DNA of 12,706 nucleotides. Origin: an uncultured Lachnospiraceae bacterium (GTDB lineage: Bacteria; Bacillota; Clostridia; Lachnospirales; Lachnospiraceae). The first letter of the stretch is position 1; each line of letters opens with the position of its first letter. A model generated the notes under the pieces. It saw nothing but the letters and a program-made list of their open reading frames with translations, searched no databases and was not told the origin of the DNA. This document shows positions 1 to 7,648 of this stretch, piece after piece. The position numbers and the translations under genes are program-made. The stretch lies in the NCBI GenBank assembly GCA_910587715.1, contig CAJUMV010000066.1:1-12706 (forward strand), read 5' to 3'.

Positions 1-199
1 GGCAATCCATTCAAAACTTTTCACTTTTAGACTTGACTTTTAATAGTTAGTCTATTTTAGCCTCTTTTTTTCGGATTTGCAAATTTTGTGAACTACGCGC
101 ACCTATTTTTAATATATTTACGGTATACCAAAATGATTACTTATCGTTATTTTCTTTTTTCTATCATAATAACATTGGTCTATATAAGACAACCGACTC
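1..199. other. AT-rich non-coding left flank
   Basis: No reading frame with a ribosome binding site is visible here on either strand. The stretch is AT-rich and contains short palindromes (ATTTGCAAAT at 75-84, GGTATACC at 122-129) and a weak 6-bp inverted repeat (TAGACT at 28-33, AGTCTA at 49-54). None of these is strong enough to call a terminator or operator. It is the upstream spacer of the flavin reductase-rubredoxin gene. What lies to its left is outside the window. Confidence 0.5.
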
Positions 200-228
200 T
201 TTACAAATAAAAAAGGCATATTTATAAT
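200..228 (+). promoter_or_regulatory. Sigma-A type promoter of the rubredoxin fusion gene
   Basis: The -35 hexamer TTTACA (200-205) and a perfect -10 TATAAT (223-228) are separated by exactly 17 bp. Transcription should start near 235, giving a leader of about 77 nt before the ATG at 312. This placement also argues against a start at the in-frame ATG at 231, which would lie at or before the transcription start. Confidence 0.8.
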
Positions 229-311
229 AAATGCTGAAAAGGCAGTTAAAACGAATAATACATTTGTCTTTTCACATAATAAAAAGAAATAGAATCGAAA
301 AGGAGATCATT

Positions 312-914
312 ATGAACACCAATGCCTTATTTCAATTATCTTATGGGTTATATGTAGCGGCATCCAAGTTTGACAAAAAGATGAACGGCTGCATCGTAAA
401 CACGGTAATGCAGGTGACAAGCAGTCCTTTACAGATTGCGGTAGCAGTCAACAAGCAAAACCTAACCTGCGAGATTATTCAAAAGTCAAAAATGCTTTCT
501 CTGTCCGTGCTCTCCGAGACAGCTCCTTTTTCCCTGTTTCAGCATTTTGGCTTTCAGAGCGGGCGCGAAACTGATAAATTTGTAGATTATCCTTTTTCAA
601 TGACCGGACAGGAGCTTCCTTATCTTAAGGAGCACACAACAGCTTTTGTGGACTGCAGAGTCGTCAATACCATTGATTTGGGAACACATATGCTGTTTAT
701 CTGCTCAGTAAACGACTGCGACGTACTTTCCGGTGAAAAGGCAATGACTTATTCCTACTACCATGAATTTGTAAAACCGAAGCCGGAAACTTCTTCCGTC
801 AAAGGATGGCGTTGTACGGTCTGTGGATATGTCTATGAAGGAGAAGAGCTTCCGCCCGACTTTATCTGCCCGTGGTGCAAACATGGAATTGAAGATTTTG
901 AAAAAATTGTCTGA
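312..914 (+). CDS. Flavin reductase-rubredoxin fusion (high-molecular-weight rubredoxin type)
   Basis: This 200-aa predicted cytosolic redox protein joins an N-terminal FMN-binding flavin reductase-like domain (about residues 5-155, with the family-typical run NGCIVNTVMQVTSSP) to a C-terminal rubredoxin domain (about 165-199). The rubredoxin iron ligands are visible as CxxC pairs at Cys168/Cys171 and Cys186/Cys189. Known relatives (Hrb of acetogenic clostridia) pass electrons from NAD(P)H through FMN and rubredoxin iron to partners such as the flavodiiron protein FprA, which reduces O2 or NO; that role here is inferred. The second iron motif reads CPWCK, with Lys where classical rubredoxins have Gly. 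The start at 312 is chosen for AGGAG at 301-305, 6 bp upstream; an in-frame ATG at 231 has no ribosome binding site. No flavodiiron gene is adjacent. The gene is transcribed head-on to the fork expected from the nearby origin. Confidence 0.88.
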   Translation: MNTNALFQLSYGLYVAASKFDKKMNGCIVNTVMQVTSSPLQIAVAVNKQNLTCEIIQKSKMLSLSVLSETAPFSLFQHFGFQSGRETDKFVDYPFSMTGQELPYLKEHTTAFVDCRVVNTIDLGTHMLFICSVNDCDVLSGEKAMTYSYYHEFVKPKPETSSVKGWRCTVCGYVYEGEELPPDFICPWCKHGIEDFEKIV

Positions 915-933
915 TGCTTTTTTATACTCTGTA

Positions 934-1073
934 TTTTTGTGCCGGTATTCTCAAAAACACCGTATTTACGCGGATGCAACCTGAAATTTACATGAAAATA
1001 TTTAAAAGCAACACGAAATTGATAGTCTTTACATCCCTGCTATCCTACAATATGACCATAGCCGGCACAAAAA
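934..1073. repeat. 12-bp inverted repeat flanking the XRE gene promoter region
   Basis: TTTTTGTGCCGG at 934-945 is perfectly inverted as CCGGCACAAAAA at 1062-1073, with 116 bp between the arms. The right arm ends 2 bp before the AAGGAG ribosome binding site (1076-1081) of the XRE gene. It could be a two-site operator bent into a loop, or, in a read-through transcript, a long-range RNA stem next to the ribosome binding site. No function is shown by sequence alone. Confidence 0.5.
1019..1056 (+). promoter_or_regulatory. Possible promoter of the XRE-family gene
   Basis: Two overlapping readings are possible: TTTACA (1028-1033) with 17 bp to TATGAC (1051-1056), or TTGATA (1019-1024) with 16 bp to TATCCT (1041-1046). 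Neither is a full consensus. No convincing terminator separates the preceding gene, so some read-through is also likely. Confidence 0.4.
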
Positions 1074-1090
1074 AAAAGGAGATTATTATT

Positions 1091-2026
1091 ATGAGCTTAG
1101 GACAAAATTTACAATTTTTAAGAAAACGGGATAACATTACCCAGGAACAGTTGGCAGAAGCATTAGAAGTATCGAGACAGTCTGTTTCTAAATGGGAATC
1201 GGACACGACTTATCCGGAAATGGATAAGCTCTTACAACTTGCCAACCTCTTTCACTGCAGTCTGGACGATTTGGTACAGAAGGATGTCAGCACACAGTAT
1301 GTAGAAGACAAATGTAATTACGATCAGTTTATGAATCAATTCAGCAAAAGAATCACGACAGGCGTAGGATTGATTTTGAGCGGCGTTACTCTTATGCTGC
1401 TTTTAAATACTTTTATTCCTCAAATACATGGTTTTGATATGGATGAATTTTCCGGCATCATATTTCTTTTCTTCGTAATAGCTGCTGTAGCGATTTTTAT
1501 CGTATCCGGCTTACAGAGAAGTTATTTTGAAAAGAAATATCCATACATAGAAAACTTTTATTCAGATGAGGAAAAAGAAGCGTTTCACAAAAAACTGATT
1601 CAATTTATCACCACCGGAGTCGTTCTTATTATTTTCGGCATGATTATAGCAGTTACGCTTGATGCAGTTGTTACTTCCGATCATATGATACGGGACAGAA
1701 TTGACTTCGATGCACTTGGCGGCGCCTTGTTCATGTTCCTCGTAACCATAGCTGTTATATTGTTTGTCTACGCTGGCACACAGGACAGCAAATATAATAT
1801 TGAGCACTACAATCTGATGCACGACCGTAATTCACAGACCTTCAAAAACGACAAAAAAGTCGGTATCATCTGCGGCAGCATTATGATGGTGGCTACCATG
1901 ATTTTTCTCGGATGCGGTTTTCTCGGAAATTTATGGCGTATTGCGTGGGTGGTCTATCCCATTTTCGGCATTGCCTGCGGAATCGTAGCTATGGTCATTA
2001 ACCGTAATAATGAGGAAGAACAGTAA
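1091..2026 (+). CDS. XRE-family DNA-binding protein with six predicted membrane segments
   Basis: The 311-aa protein has an N-terminal HTH domain of the Cro/C1 (XRE) family, about residues 6-60, including TQEQLAEALEVSRQSVSKWE. A linker (61-86) follows, then six hydrophobic segments at roughly 88-108, 121-141, 172-193, 210-229, 257-278 and 282-303. The membrane part looks internally duplicated: ITTGVGLILSG near 88 resembles ITTGVVLIIFG near 173, and each is followed by a second helix and a similar charged/aromatic tail. Membrane-anchored XRE proteins are common in Firmicutes, but their signals are mostly unknown, so the target and stimulus cannot be named. The start at 1091 is supported by AAGGAG at 1076-1081; the upstream in-frame extension to 914 lacks a ribosome binding site and reads as non-coding. 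The gene ends at a strong hairpin and is head-on to replication. Confidence 0.82.
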   Translation: MSLGQNLQFLRKRDNITQEQLAEALEVSRQSVSKWESDTTYPEMDKLLQLANLFHCSLDDLVQKDVSTQYVEDKCNYDQFMNQFSKRITTGVGLILSGVTLMLLLNTFIPQIHGFDMDEFSGIIFLFFVIAAVAIFIVSGLQRSYFEKKYPYIENFYSDEEKEAFHKKLIQFITTGVVLIIFGMIIAVTLDAVVTSDHMIRDRIDFDALGGALFMFLVTIAVILFVYAGTQDSKYNIEHYNLMHDRNSQTFKNDKKVGIICGSIMMVATMIFLGCGFLGNLWRIAWVVYPIFGIACGIVAMVINRNNEEEQ

Positions 2027-2054
2027 AAAAACAAGTTTCTATATTTTTATACAC

Positions 2055-2095
2055 AAAGAAAGGCTCCTTCTTTTTCGATACAGGAGTCTTTCTTT
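2055..2095. terminator. Bidirectional intrinsic terminator between convergent genes
   Basis: Arms AAAGAAAGGCTCCT (2055-2068) and AGGAGTCTTTCTTT (2082-2095) form a 14-bp stem around a 13-nt loop. The single imperfect position (2063/2087) is a G-U pair in the plus-strand RNA. A/T-rich outer arms give a U-rich 3' side in both directions. It sits between the end of the XRE gene (+) and the end of the phosphoesterase gene (-), so it probably serves both. Confidence 0.8.
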
Positions 2096-2105
2096 ATTTA
2101 CTGTC

Positions 2106-2987
2106 TTAATCTTCAATCCCAAATTCCCGCAGCGCCTGCTGCCAGTATTTCTCCGGAATATCCGGCCAAATGACCGTTTTTTCTGCCGTTCCTTCCGCCT
2201 CTTCGCACAATTCTCGTGCACGCGTCAGGCAGTCCAAATTGTAATCATTACCTGTGCGGAGCGTGTTTATCGTAATTTTAGACCAAGACAGCGCTTTCTT
2301 GTTTAAACCCGATGTTTCAAAATCCTTCACCAGCTTTTCCACATCATAATCCAGTTGAAAAAATTCCGTTTCCCATCCGGCTTTTGTGCCGTGAAGCATC
2401 ATATACTGTGTTCTTCCGTCAAAATACCAAGGAACACCCACCGAACCCGGATGTAGTATCTTCTTGCCATCGTATATCTTTTTTTCCTGAAAATGCACAT
2501 GTCCTGATACCAGTAAGTCCACATCCAGATTTTTCATAAGCTGAATGGTATTCTCACCGTCCGGCTCCAATATTTCATTGGAACGCGTGAGAGAACCGTG
2601 ACAATATCGAAAAGACGAATATCCCTCTTTCTCATAATAACCTTTGATATCAAGACTCTCAAAAAACTGAAAATCCCGTTCCGTCAAATTCTCATAGGTA
2701 TAAAGCAGATTGCCGCTGGCGGAAGAATAGGTCCACCGTTCCCCCGGATTTTTCCTGTGATTCAACATATAATCTTCCCGGTTTCCCCGAATAAAACGAC
2801 AATTATAATCCCGATTCATTTCATAAACAATCTTCATTGTTTTCTGCGGATAAGGGCAGTCACTGATATAATCTCCGAGAAACAGAAATTCATCGGGATT
2901 TTGTTCCAAGGCATGTTCGATACACCTTTCAAGTCCTATATAATTACTGTGAATGTCTCCTATAACGGCTATTTTATAATCTTCCAT
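2106..2987 (-). CDS. Calcineurin-like metallophosphoesterase
   Basis: The 293-aa cytosolic protein carries the ordered metal-ligand motifs of the calcineurin-like phosphoesterase family: GDIHSN (10-15, Asp11 and His13), GDYISD (38-43, Asp39), GNRE (68-71, Asn69), CHG (129-131, His130) and SGHVH (161-165, His163 and His165). Arg replaces the usual His of GNHD/E, a variation seen in the YfcE/MJ0936-type branch. The last 75 or so residues (from about 215) form a helical extension after the catalytic core, ending in a Trp/Pro-rich segment (near 274-283). The substrate cannot be read from sequence; the branch includes phosphodiesterases and Ap4A-type hydrolases. The gene lies 20 bp after gyrA, without a promoter or terminator in the gap, so it is probably the last gene of that operon. 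No Shine-Dalgarno is visible directly before this ATG; see the separate note on a two-codon reading frame there. Confidence 0.85.
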   Translation of the reverse strand: MEDYKIAVIGDIHSNYIGLERCIEHALEQNPDEFLFLGDYISDCPYPQKTMKIVYEMNRDYNCRFIRGNREDYMLNHRKNPGERWTYSSASGNLLYTYENLTERDFQFFESLDIKGYYEKEGYSSFRYCHGSLTRSNEILEPDGENTIQLMKNLDVDLLVSGHVHFQEKKIYDGKKILHPGSVGVPWYFDGRTQYMMLHGTKAGWETEFFQLDYDVEKLVKDFETSGLNKKALSWSKITINTLRTGNDYNLDCLTRARELCEEAEGTAEKTVIWPDIPEKYWQQALREFGIED

Positions 2988-3007
2988 AATTTTATACCAT
3001 TTATTTT

Positions 3008-5584
3008 TTACTCCTCTTCCTCTTCTTTCGGAAGATTCACTTCTTTCCCGTCATCATAATCCTCAGGAATACTATACTTCTCCTCCTCAGGTATCTCTTC
3101 CATGGCATCATCGATATTCTCGAATTCTTCCTCGCCGTTACTGATCTTCTCCCGTACCTTGGCAATCTTCGCCACCTTCACATTATCGTCTAGATTGATC
3201 ATCTTTACGCCGGAAGTGATTCTGCCGAGGGTAGAAATATCTTCCATACGGAGCTGGATAATAATGCCTTCCGTGGTAATCATCATAATCTCATGGTCGT
3301 CATTAACAGCCTTCACACCCACCACATTTCCGGTTTTCTCCGTAATCTTATAGCACTTCAAGCCTTTGCCGCCGCGTTTTTGTACAGTAAATTCTTCCAG
3401 ATAAGTCCGTTTACCCATACCGTTTTCCGACACAATCAGCAGGGAATCACCCTGATGGTCAAGCTGCATTCCCACAATTTCATCTCTGTCTGACAGATTC
3501 ATACCGATGACACCCATAGATGATCTGCCGGTAGACCTTACGTCTGTCTCCTTAAAACGAATACACATACCATGTTTCGTGACAAGGAAAATATCTGTCT
3601 CACTGGAAGTCGTCTTTACTTCAATCAATTCATCATCATCCCGCAGATTGATAGCTGCCAGACCATTTTTTCTGACATTAGAAAATTCCATGACGGAAGT
3701 TTTTTTCACAATACCCCGTTTTGTCACCATAAAGAGATTTTTATTCTCCTCATAGTCCTTAATGGGTATCATAGCTGAAATTTTTTCACCCGGATTCAGC
3801 TGCAAAATATTGACAATCGCAATCCCTCTCGCAGTACGGCTCGCTTCGGGAATCTCATAAGCCTTTAAACGATACACCCTGCCGTAGTTCGTAAAGAACA
3901 TGAGGTAATGGTGGGTCGTCGTCATCAGGAGGTCTTCAATATAATCCTCTTCGATGGTCTGCATTCCCTTAATGCCCTTGCCGCCGCGGTTCTGGGACTT
4001 GAAATTATCCACTGTCATACGCTTGATATAGCCGAGACTGGTCATGGCTATTACGGTATTGTCTCTGGGAATCAAATCTTCCATATTGATATCGTAAACG
4101 TCAAATCCAATCTTACTTCTTCTGTCATCCCCGTACTTCTCAGCCGTGATAAGCATTTCATCCTTAATCACGCCAAGCAGCAGCTTTTCATCCGCCAGAA
4201 TCGCCTTTAACTCCTGAATTTTTTTGAGAAGTTCCTCATGTTCATTTTCAAGCTTTTCTCTTTCCAGACCTGTCAGCGCACGCAGACGCATATCCGCAAT
4301 CGCCTGTGCCTGTGCGTCGGAAAGCCCGAAACGTTCCATTAATCTTTCTTTCGCAATAGGGGTGGTGCGGCTGCTTCTCATAATCTGGATAACCTCATCA
4401 ATGTTATCCAGCGCTATCAGCAAACCCTGCAAAATATGATCCCGCTCCTCCGCCTTATCCAAATCGTATTTCGTCCTTCTGGTCACCACATCCTTCTGAT
4501 GATCCAGATAGTAGGTAAGCATATCCAGAAGGTTCATCACCTTCGGCTGGTTATCCACCAGAGCAAGCATAATTACGCCAAAGGAATCCTGCAGCTGCGT
4601 ATGTTTATAAAGCTGATTCAGGATCACATTCGCGTTGGCGTCCTTTCTCAACTCAATTACGATTCTCATACCTTCGCGGTTCGTTTCATCCCGCAGGTCT
4701 GTGATACCGTCGATTTTTTTCAGCTTTACCAGATCGGCAATCTTTAAAATCAGATTCGCCTTATTTACCATATAGGGAAGCTCCGTCACGATAATACGGC
4801 TCTTTCCGTTGTCCATTGTCTCAATTTCCGTGACTGCGCGGACTCTTACTTTTCCCCGCCCTGTGCGATACGCTTCCTCCGCTCCTTTCGTCCCTAAAAT
4901 AATGCCGCCGGTAGGAAAATCGGGAGCCTTAACAATCTGAAGCAGTTCCTCCATCTCCGTTTTTCTGCTGTCCGTAATCTGGTTGTCAATGATTTTAACG
5001 ACAGCATTTGTAACCTCGCGCAGATTATGAGGGGGAATATTGGTAGCCATACCTACCGCGATACCTGTCGTGCCATTCACGAGAAGATTCGGATAACGGC
5101 TTGGCAAAACCACAGGTTCCTTTTCGGTATCATCGAAGTTCGGCACAAAATCCACAGTGTTCTTATTAATATCCGCCAAAAGCTCCATGGAAATTTTACT
5201 TAAACGCGCTTCCGTGTAACGCATGGCCGCCGCGCCGTCACCATCCATAGAACCAAAATTTCCGTGTCCGTCAACAAGCGGATACCTGGTAGACCAATCC
5301 TGCGCCATATTTACCAGCGCACCATAAATAGAACTGTCACCGTGAGGATGATATTTACCCATGGTGTCACCGACGATACGGGCGCTCTTTCTGTGAGGCT
5401 TATCCGGTCCGTTATTCAATTCAATCATGGAATAAAGGACACGGCGCTGTACAGGCTTCAGACCGTCTCTTACATCCGGAAGCGCACGGGCAGCAATAAC
5501 GCTCATAGCATAGTCGATATAAGAATCTTCCATCTTTTTCTTAAGATCGACATCCTCTATTTTATCAAAAATCTTATCATCCAT
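3008..5584 (-). CDS. gyrA: DNA gyrase subunit A
   Basis: The 858-aa breakage-reunion subunit of gyrase introduces negative supercoils together with GyrB (A2B2, on the nucleoid). The winged-helix/tower core spans about 1-495, with catalytic Tyr123 in AAAMRYTEARL. A C-terminal beta-pinwheel of about 500-815 includes the GyrA box as QNRGGKG (531-537) and a second box-like motif QKRGGKG (735-741). An acidic tail (from about 818) ends in a run of Glu. The first motif differs from the usual QRRGGKG by Asn for Arg, a small change in the signature that distinguishes GyrA from ParC; adjacency to gyrB still supports gyrase. The quinolone region reads HPHGDSSIYG, so the position equivalent to E. coli Asp87 is Gly88, while Ser84 matches Ser83. 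An AAAGG sequence lies about 10 nt upstream of the ATG. The gene lies 82 bp after gyrB, with a dyad in the gap. Confidence 0.98.
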   Translation of the reverse strand: MDDKIFDKIEDVDLKKKMEDSYIDYAMSVIAARALPDVRDGLKPVQRRVLYSMIELNNGPDKPHRKSARIVGDTMGKYHPHGDSSIYGALVNMAQDWSTRYPLVDGHGNFGSMDGDGAAAMRYTEARLSKISMELLADINKNTVDFVPNFDDTEKEPVVLPSRYPNLLVNGTTGIAVGMATNIPPHNLREVTNAVVKIIDNQITDSRKTEMEELLQIVKAPDFPTGGIILGTKGAEEAYRTGRGKVRVRAVTEIETMDNGKSRIIVTELPYMVNKANLILKIADLVKLKKIDGITDLRDETNREGMRIVIELRKDANANVILNQLYKHTQLQDSFGVIMLALVDNQPKVMNLLDMLTYYLDHQKDVVTRRTKYDLDKAEERDHILQGLLIALDNIDEVIQIMRSSRTTPIAKERLMERFGLSDAQAQAIADMRLRALTGLEREKLENEHEELLKKIQELKAILADEKLLLGVIKDEMLITAEKYGDDRRSKIGFDVYDINMEDLIPRDNTVIAMTSLGYIKRMTVDNFKSQNRGGKGIKGMQTIEEDYIEDLLMTTTHHYLMFFTNYGRVYRLKAYEIPEASRTARGIAIVNILQLNPGEKISAMIPIKDYEENKNLFMVTKRGIVKKTSVMEFSNVRKNGLAAINLRDDDELIEVKTTSSETDIFLVTKHGMCIRFKETDVRSTGRSSMGVIGMNLSDRDEIVGMQLDHQGDSLLIVSENGMGKRTYLEEFTVQKRGGKGLKCYKITEKTGNVVGVKAVNDDHEIMMITTEGIIIQLRMEDISTLGRITSGVKMINLDDNVKVAKIAKVREKISNGEEEFENIDDAMEEIPEEEKYSIPEDYDDGKEVNLPKEEEEE

Positions 5585-5626
5585 TTTTTATATGCCTTTC
5601 TGATTACTGCAAAATTTTCCACTTTC

Positions 5627-5651
5627 TGTAAAGACTTTACAATAACTGTAA
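5627..5651. promoter_or_regulatory. Dyad-symmetric candidate operator between gyrB and gyrA
   Basis: A perfect 15-bp dyad, TGTAAAGACTTTACA (5627-5641), is followed by a third half-site TGTAA (5647-5651), so TTACA-N5-TGTAA forms a second overlapping dyad. A one-base centre cannot form an RNA hairpin loop, so a DNA-level protein site is the more likely reading. On the minus strand a TTGATA lies upstream (5658-5663), but no good -10 follows at proper spacing. The binding protein, if any, is unknown. Confidence 0.45.
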
Positions 5652-5666
5652 TGTCTCTATCAATAT

Positions 5667-7607
5667 TCAGATATCCAGATTCTTCACAAACTTAGCGTTT
5701 TCTTCAATGAAAATTCTGCGGGGTTCTACTTTATCTCCCATCAGTGTGTTGAAGGTAAGATCTACTTCAGATTCCTCTTCCTCATTGAAATTCACGCGGA
5801 GAAGGATTCTTCTTTCAGGATCCATCGTAGTCTCCCACAGCTGATCCGCATCCATCTCACCAAGACCTTTATAACGCTGGATTTTATTGTTCTGGTCGCG
5901 TCCTACTTCCGCAAGGATAGCATCCAGCTCGTCATCACTGTAAGCATACCAAATCTGCCTGTTTTTTTCCAGCTTATATAAAGGCGGTTTCGCCAGATAT
6001 ACATGACCCTGCTTAATCAGTTCCGGCATAAAACGGTAGATAAAAGTCAACATCAACGTTGCAATATGAGCGCCATCCACATCCGCATCCGTCATGATAA
6101 TAATTTTATCGTAACGCAGCTTTGTAATATCAAAATCCTCGTGGATTCCCGTTCCGAAAGCCGTTATCATCGCCTTAATTTCCGCATTGGCATATATTTT
6201 GTCAAGACGGGCTTTTTCCACATTCAAAATTTTACCGCGCAGCGGAAGGATTGCCTGCGTCGCACGACTTCTCGCAGTTTTTGCCGAACCGCCCGCGGAA
6301 TCTCCCTCAACGATATAAATCTCACAGTTTTTAGGGTCTTTATCGGAACAGTCCGCCAATTTTCCGGGAAGAGCAGTTCCTTCCAGGGCTGTCTTACGGC
6401 GGGTTAAATCTCTTGCTTTTCTTGCCGCCTCCCTTGCTCTCTGCGCCAAAATCGATTTTTCACAGATGGTTTTCGCAACAGAAGGATTCTGCTCCAAAAA
6501 GTAAGTGAGCTGTTCGCTGACAATACTGTCCACCGCGCCTCGCGCCTCGGAATTGCCGAGCTTCTGCTTTGTCTGTCCTTCAAACTGAGGATCCTCAATC
6601 TTTACGCTGATAATCGCTGTCAAACCTTCCCTGATATCCTCACCGGAAAGATTCGGCTCGCTTTCTTTTAACAGTTTATTATTTCTCGCATAATCGTTAA
6701 AAGTTTTCGTCAGAGCATTTCTGAAACCGACCAGATGGGTACCGCCTTCCGGCGTATTAATATTGTTTACAAAGGTGTAAACACTTTCATTGTAGGAATC
6801 GTTGTGCTGCAGCGCAACTTCCACATAAACGCCGTTTTTCGTACCTTCAAAATACATAATCTGCTCGTACAAAAATTCTTTGCTTCTGTTCAGGTATGTA
6901 ACAAATTCCTTGATACCACCCTCATAATGGAATGTCTTTTCCTGTTTCTGTTCGTCTCTGTCATCTTTTAAAACAATCTTTAACCCTTTGGTCAAAAAAG
7001 CCGTCTCGCGCAGTCTTGTTTTTAAGGTATCGTACTCAAATACCGTCTCTTCAAAAATCGTGCCGTCAGGTTTAAACTGCACTCTGGTGCCTGTCTTTTC
7101 CGGCGCGCAGTCCCCGATTATTTTCAGTTTATTGCAGGCATGTCCTCTTTCATAACGCTGATGATACACTTTGCCTTCATGACAGATATCTACTTCCAGC
7201 CAGTCGGAGAGAGCATTTACCACAGAAGCGCCTACACCATGTAATCCTCCTGACACTTTGTATCCGCCGCCGCCAAATTTGCCGCCTGCATGAAGTACCG
7301 TAAATACTACTTCCACAGCAGGAATACCCGCTTTGTGGTTAATTCCCACAGGAATGCCTCGTCCATTATCTTCTACGGTAACAGAATTATCCTGATTGAT
7401 CGTCACATGAATTTCCGTGCAGACACCTGCAAGCGCTTCATCCACAGAGTTATCAACAATCTCATAAACAAGATGATGAAGCCCTCTTAAGGAAGTGCTG
7501 CCGATATACATACCCGGTCTTTTTCTGACCGCTTCCAGACCTTCCAAAATCTGTATCTGGTCCGCACCATATTCACTGTTATTCATTTCTTCAAAATTAT
7601 CTGCCAT
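5667..7607 (-). CDS. gyrB: DNA gyrase subunit B
   Basis: The 646-aa ATPase subunit of gyrase has a GHKL ATPase fold (about 15-225) with EIVDNSVDEALAG (49-61), DNGRGIP (80-86) and the lid GGLHGVGASVVNALS (120-134). A transducer domain (about 226-405) includes QTKQKLG (345-351). The TOPRIM domain has EGDSAGG (434-440), PLRGKILNV (455-463) and the metal-binding DADVDG (507-512). The C-terminal tail has RYKGLGEMDADQLW (578-591). The length is typical of short Gram-positive GyrB proteins, without the insert of enterobacteria. By gapless alignment from NALS, E. coli Arg136 (a novobiocin contact) corresponds to His143. The start has a strong GGAGGG at 7612-7617, with a 4-nt spacer before the ATG. 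The gene follows recF after 41 bp, and no remB-like gene lies between them, unlike Bacillus. Confidence 0.98.
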   Translation of the reverse strand: MADNFEEMNNSEYGADQIQILEGLEAVRKRPGMYIGSTSLRGLHHLVYEIVDNSVDEALAGVCTEIHVTINQDNSVTVEDNGRGIPVGINHKAGIPAVEVVFTVLHAGGKFGGGGYKVSGGLHGVGASVVNALSDWLEVDICHEGKVYHQRYERGHACNKLKIIGDCAPEKTGTRVQFKPDGTIFEETVFEYDTLKTRLRETAFLTKGLKIVLKDDRDEQKQEKTFHYEGGIKEFVTYLNRSKEFLYEQIMYFEGTKNGVYVEVALQHNDSYNESVYTFVNNINTPEGGTHLVGFRNALTKTFNDYARNNKLLKESEPNLSGEDIREGLTAIISVKIEDPQFEGQTKQKLGNSEARGAVDSIVSEQLTYFLEQNPSVAKTICEKSILAQRAREAARKARDLTRRKTALEGTALPGKLADCSDKDPKNCEIYIVEGDSAGGSAKTARSRATQAILPLRGKILNVEKARLDKIYANAEIKAMITAFGTGIHEDFDITKLRYDKIIIMTDADVDGAHIATLMLTFIYRFMPELIKQGHVYLAKPPLYKLEKNRQIWYAYSDDELDAILAEVGRDQNNKIQRYKGLGEMDADQLWETTMDPERRILLRVNFNEEEESEVDLTFNTLMGDKVEPRRIFIEENAKFVKNLDI

Positions 7608-7648
7608 TTTTCCCTCCGCTTAAAAACGTAAAACCCCTTATCACACCA

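Noticed and set aside
28..70. TAGACT/AGTCTA inverted repeat followed by T-rich DNA, a possible terminator of a gene to the left
   Set aside because: Six-bp arms with a 15-nt loop and a T-run separated by about 8 bp are too weak to call.
231..311. N-terminal extension of the rubredoxin fusion from the ATG at 231
   Set aside because: It begins at or before the predicted transcription start, has no ribosome binding site and adds a basic stretch absent from the family; the ATG at 312 has AGGAG at good spacing.
914..1090. Extension of the XRE protein from an ATG overlapping the previous stop
   Set aside because: No ribosome binding site; the HTH domain starts just after the ATG at 1091, which has AAGGAG. 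The region contains promoter-like hexamers and an inverted-repeat arm.
3102..5563. Several plus-strand open frames of 66-143 codons opposite gyrA
   Set aside because: They are antisense shadows of a clearly coding gene, with no ribosome binding sites or recognisable protein features.
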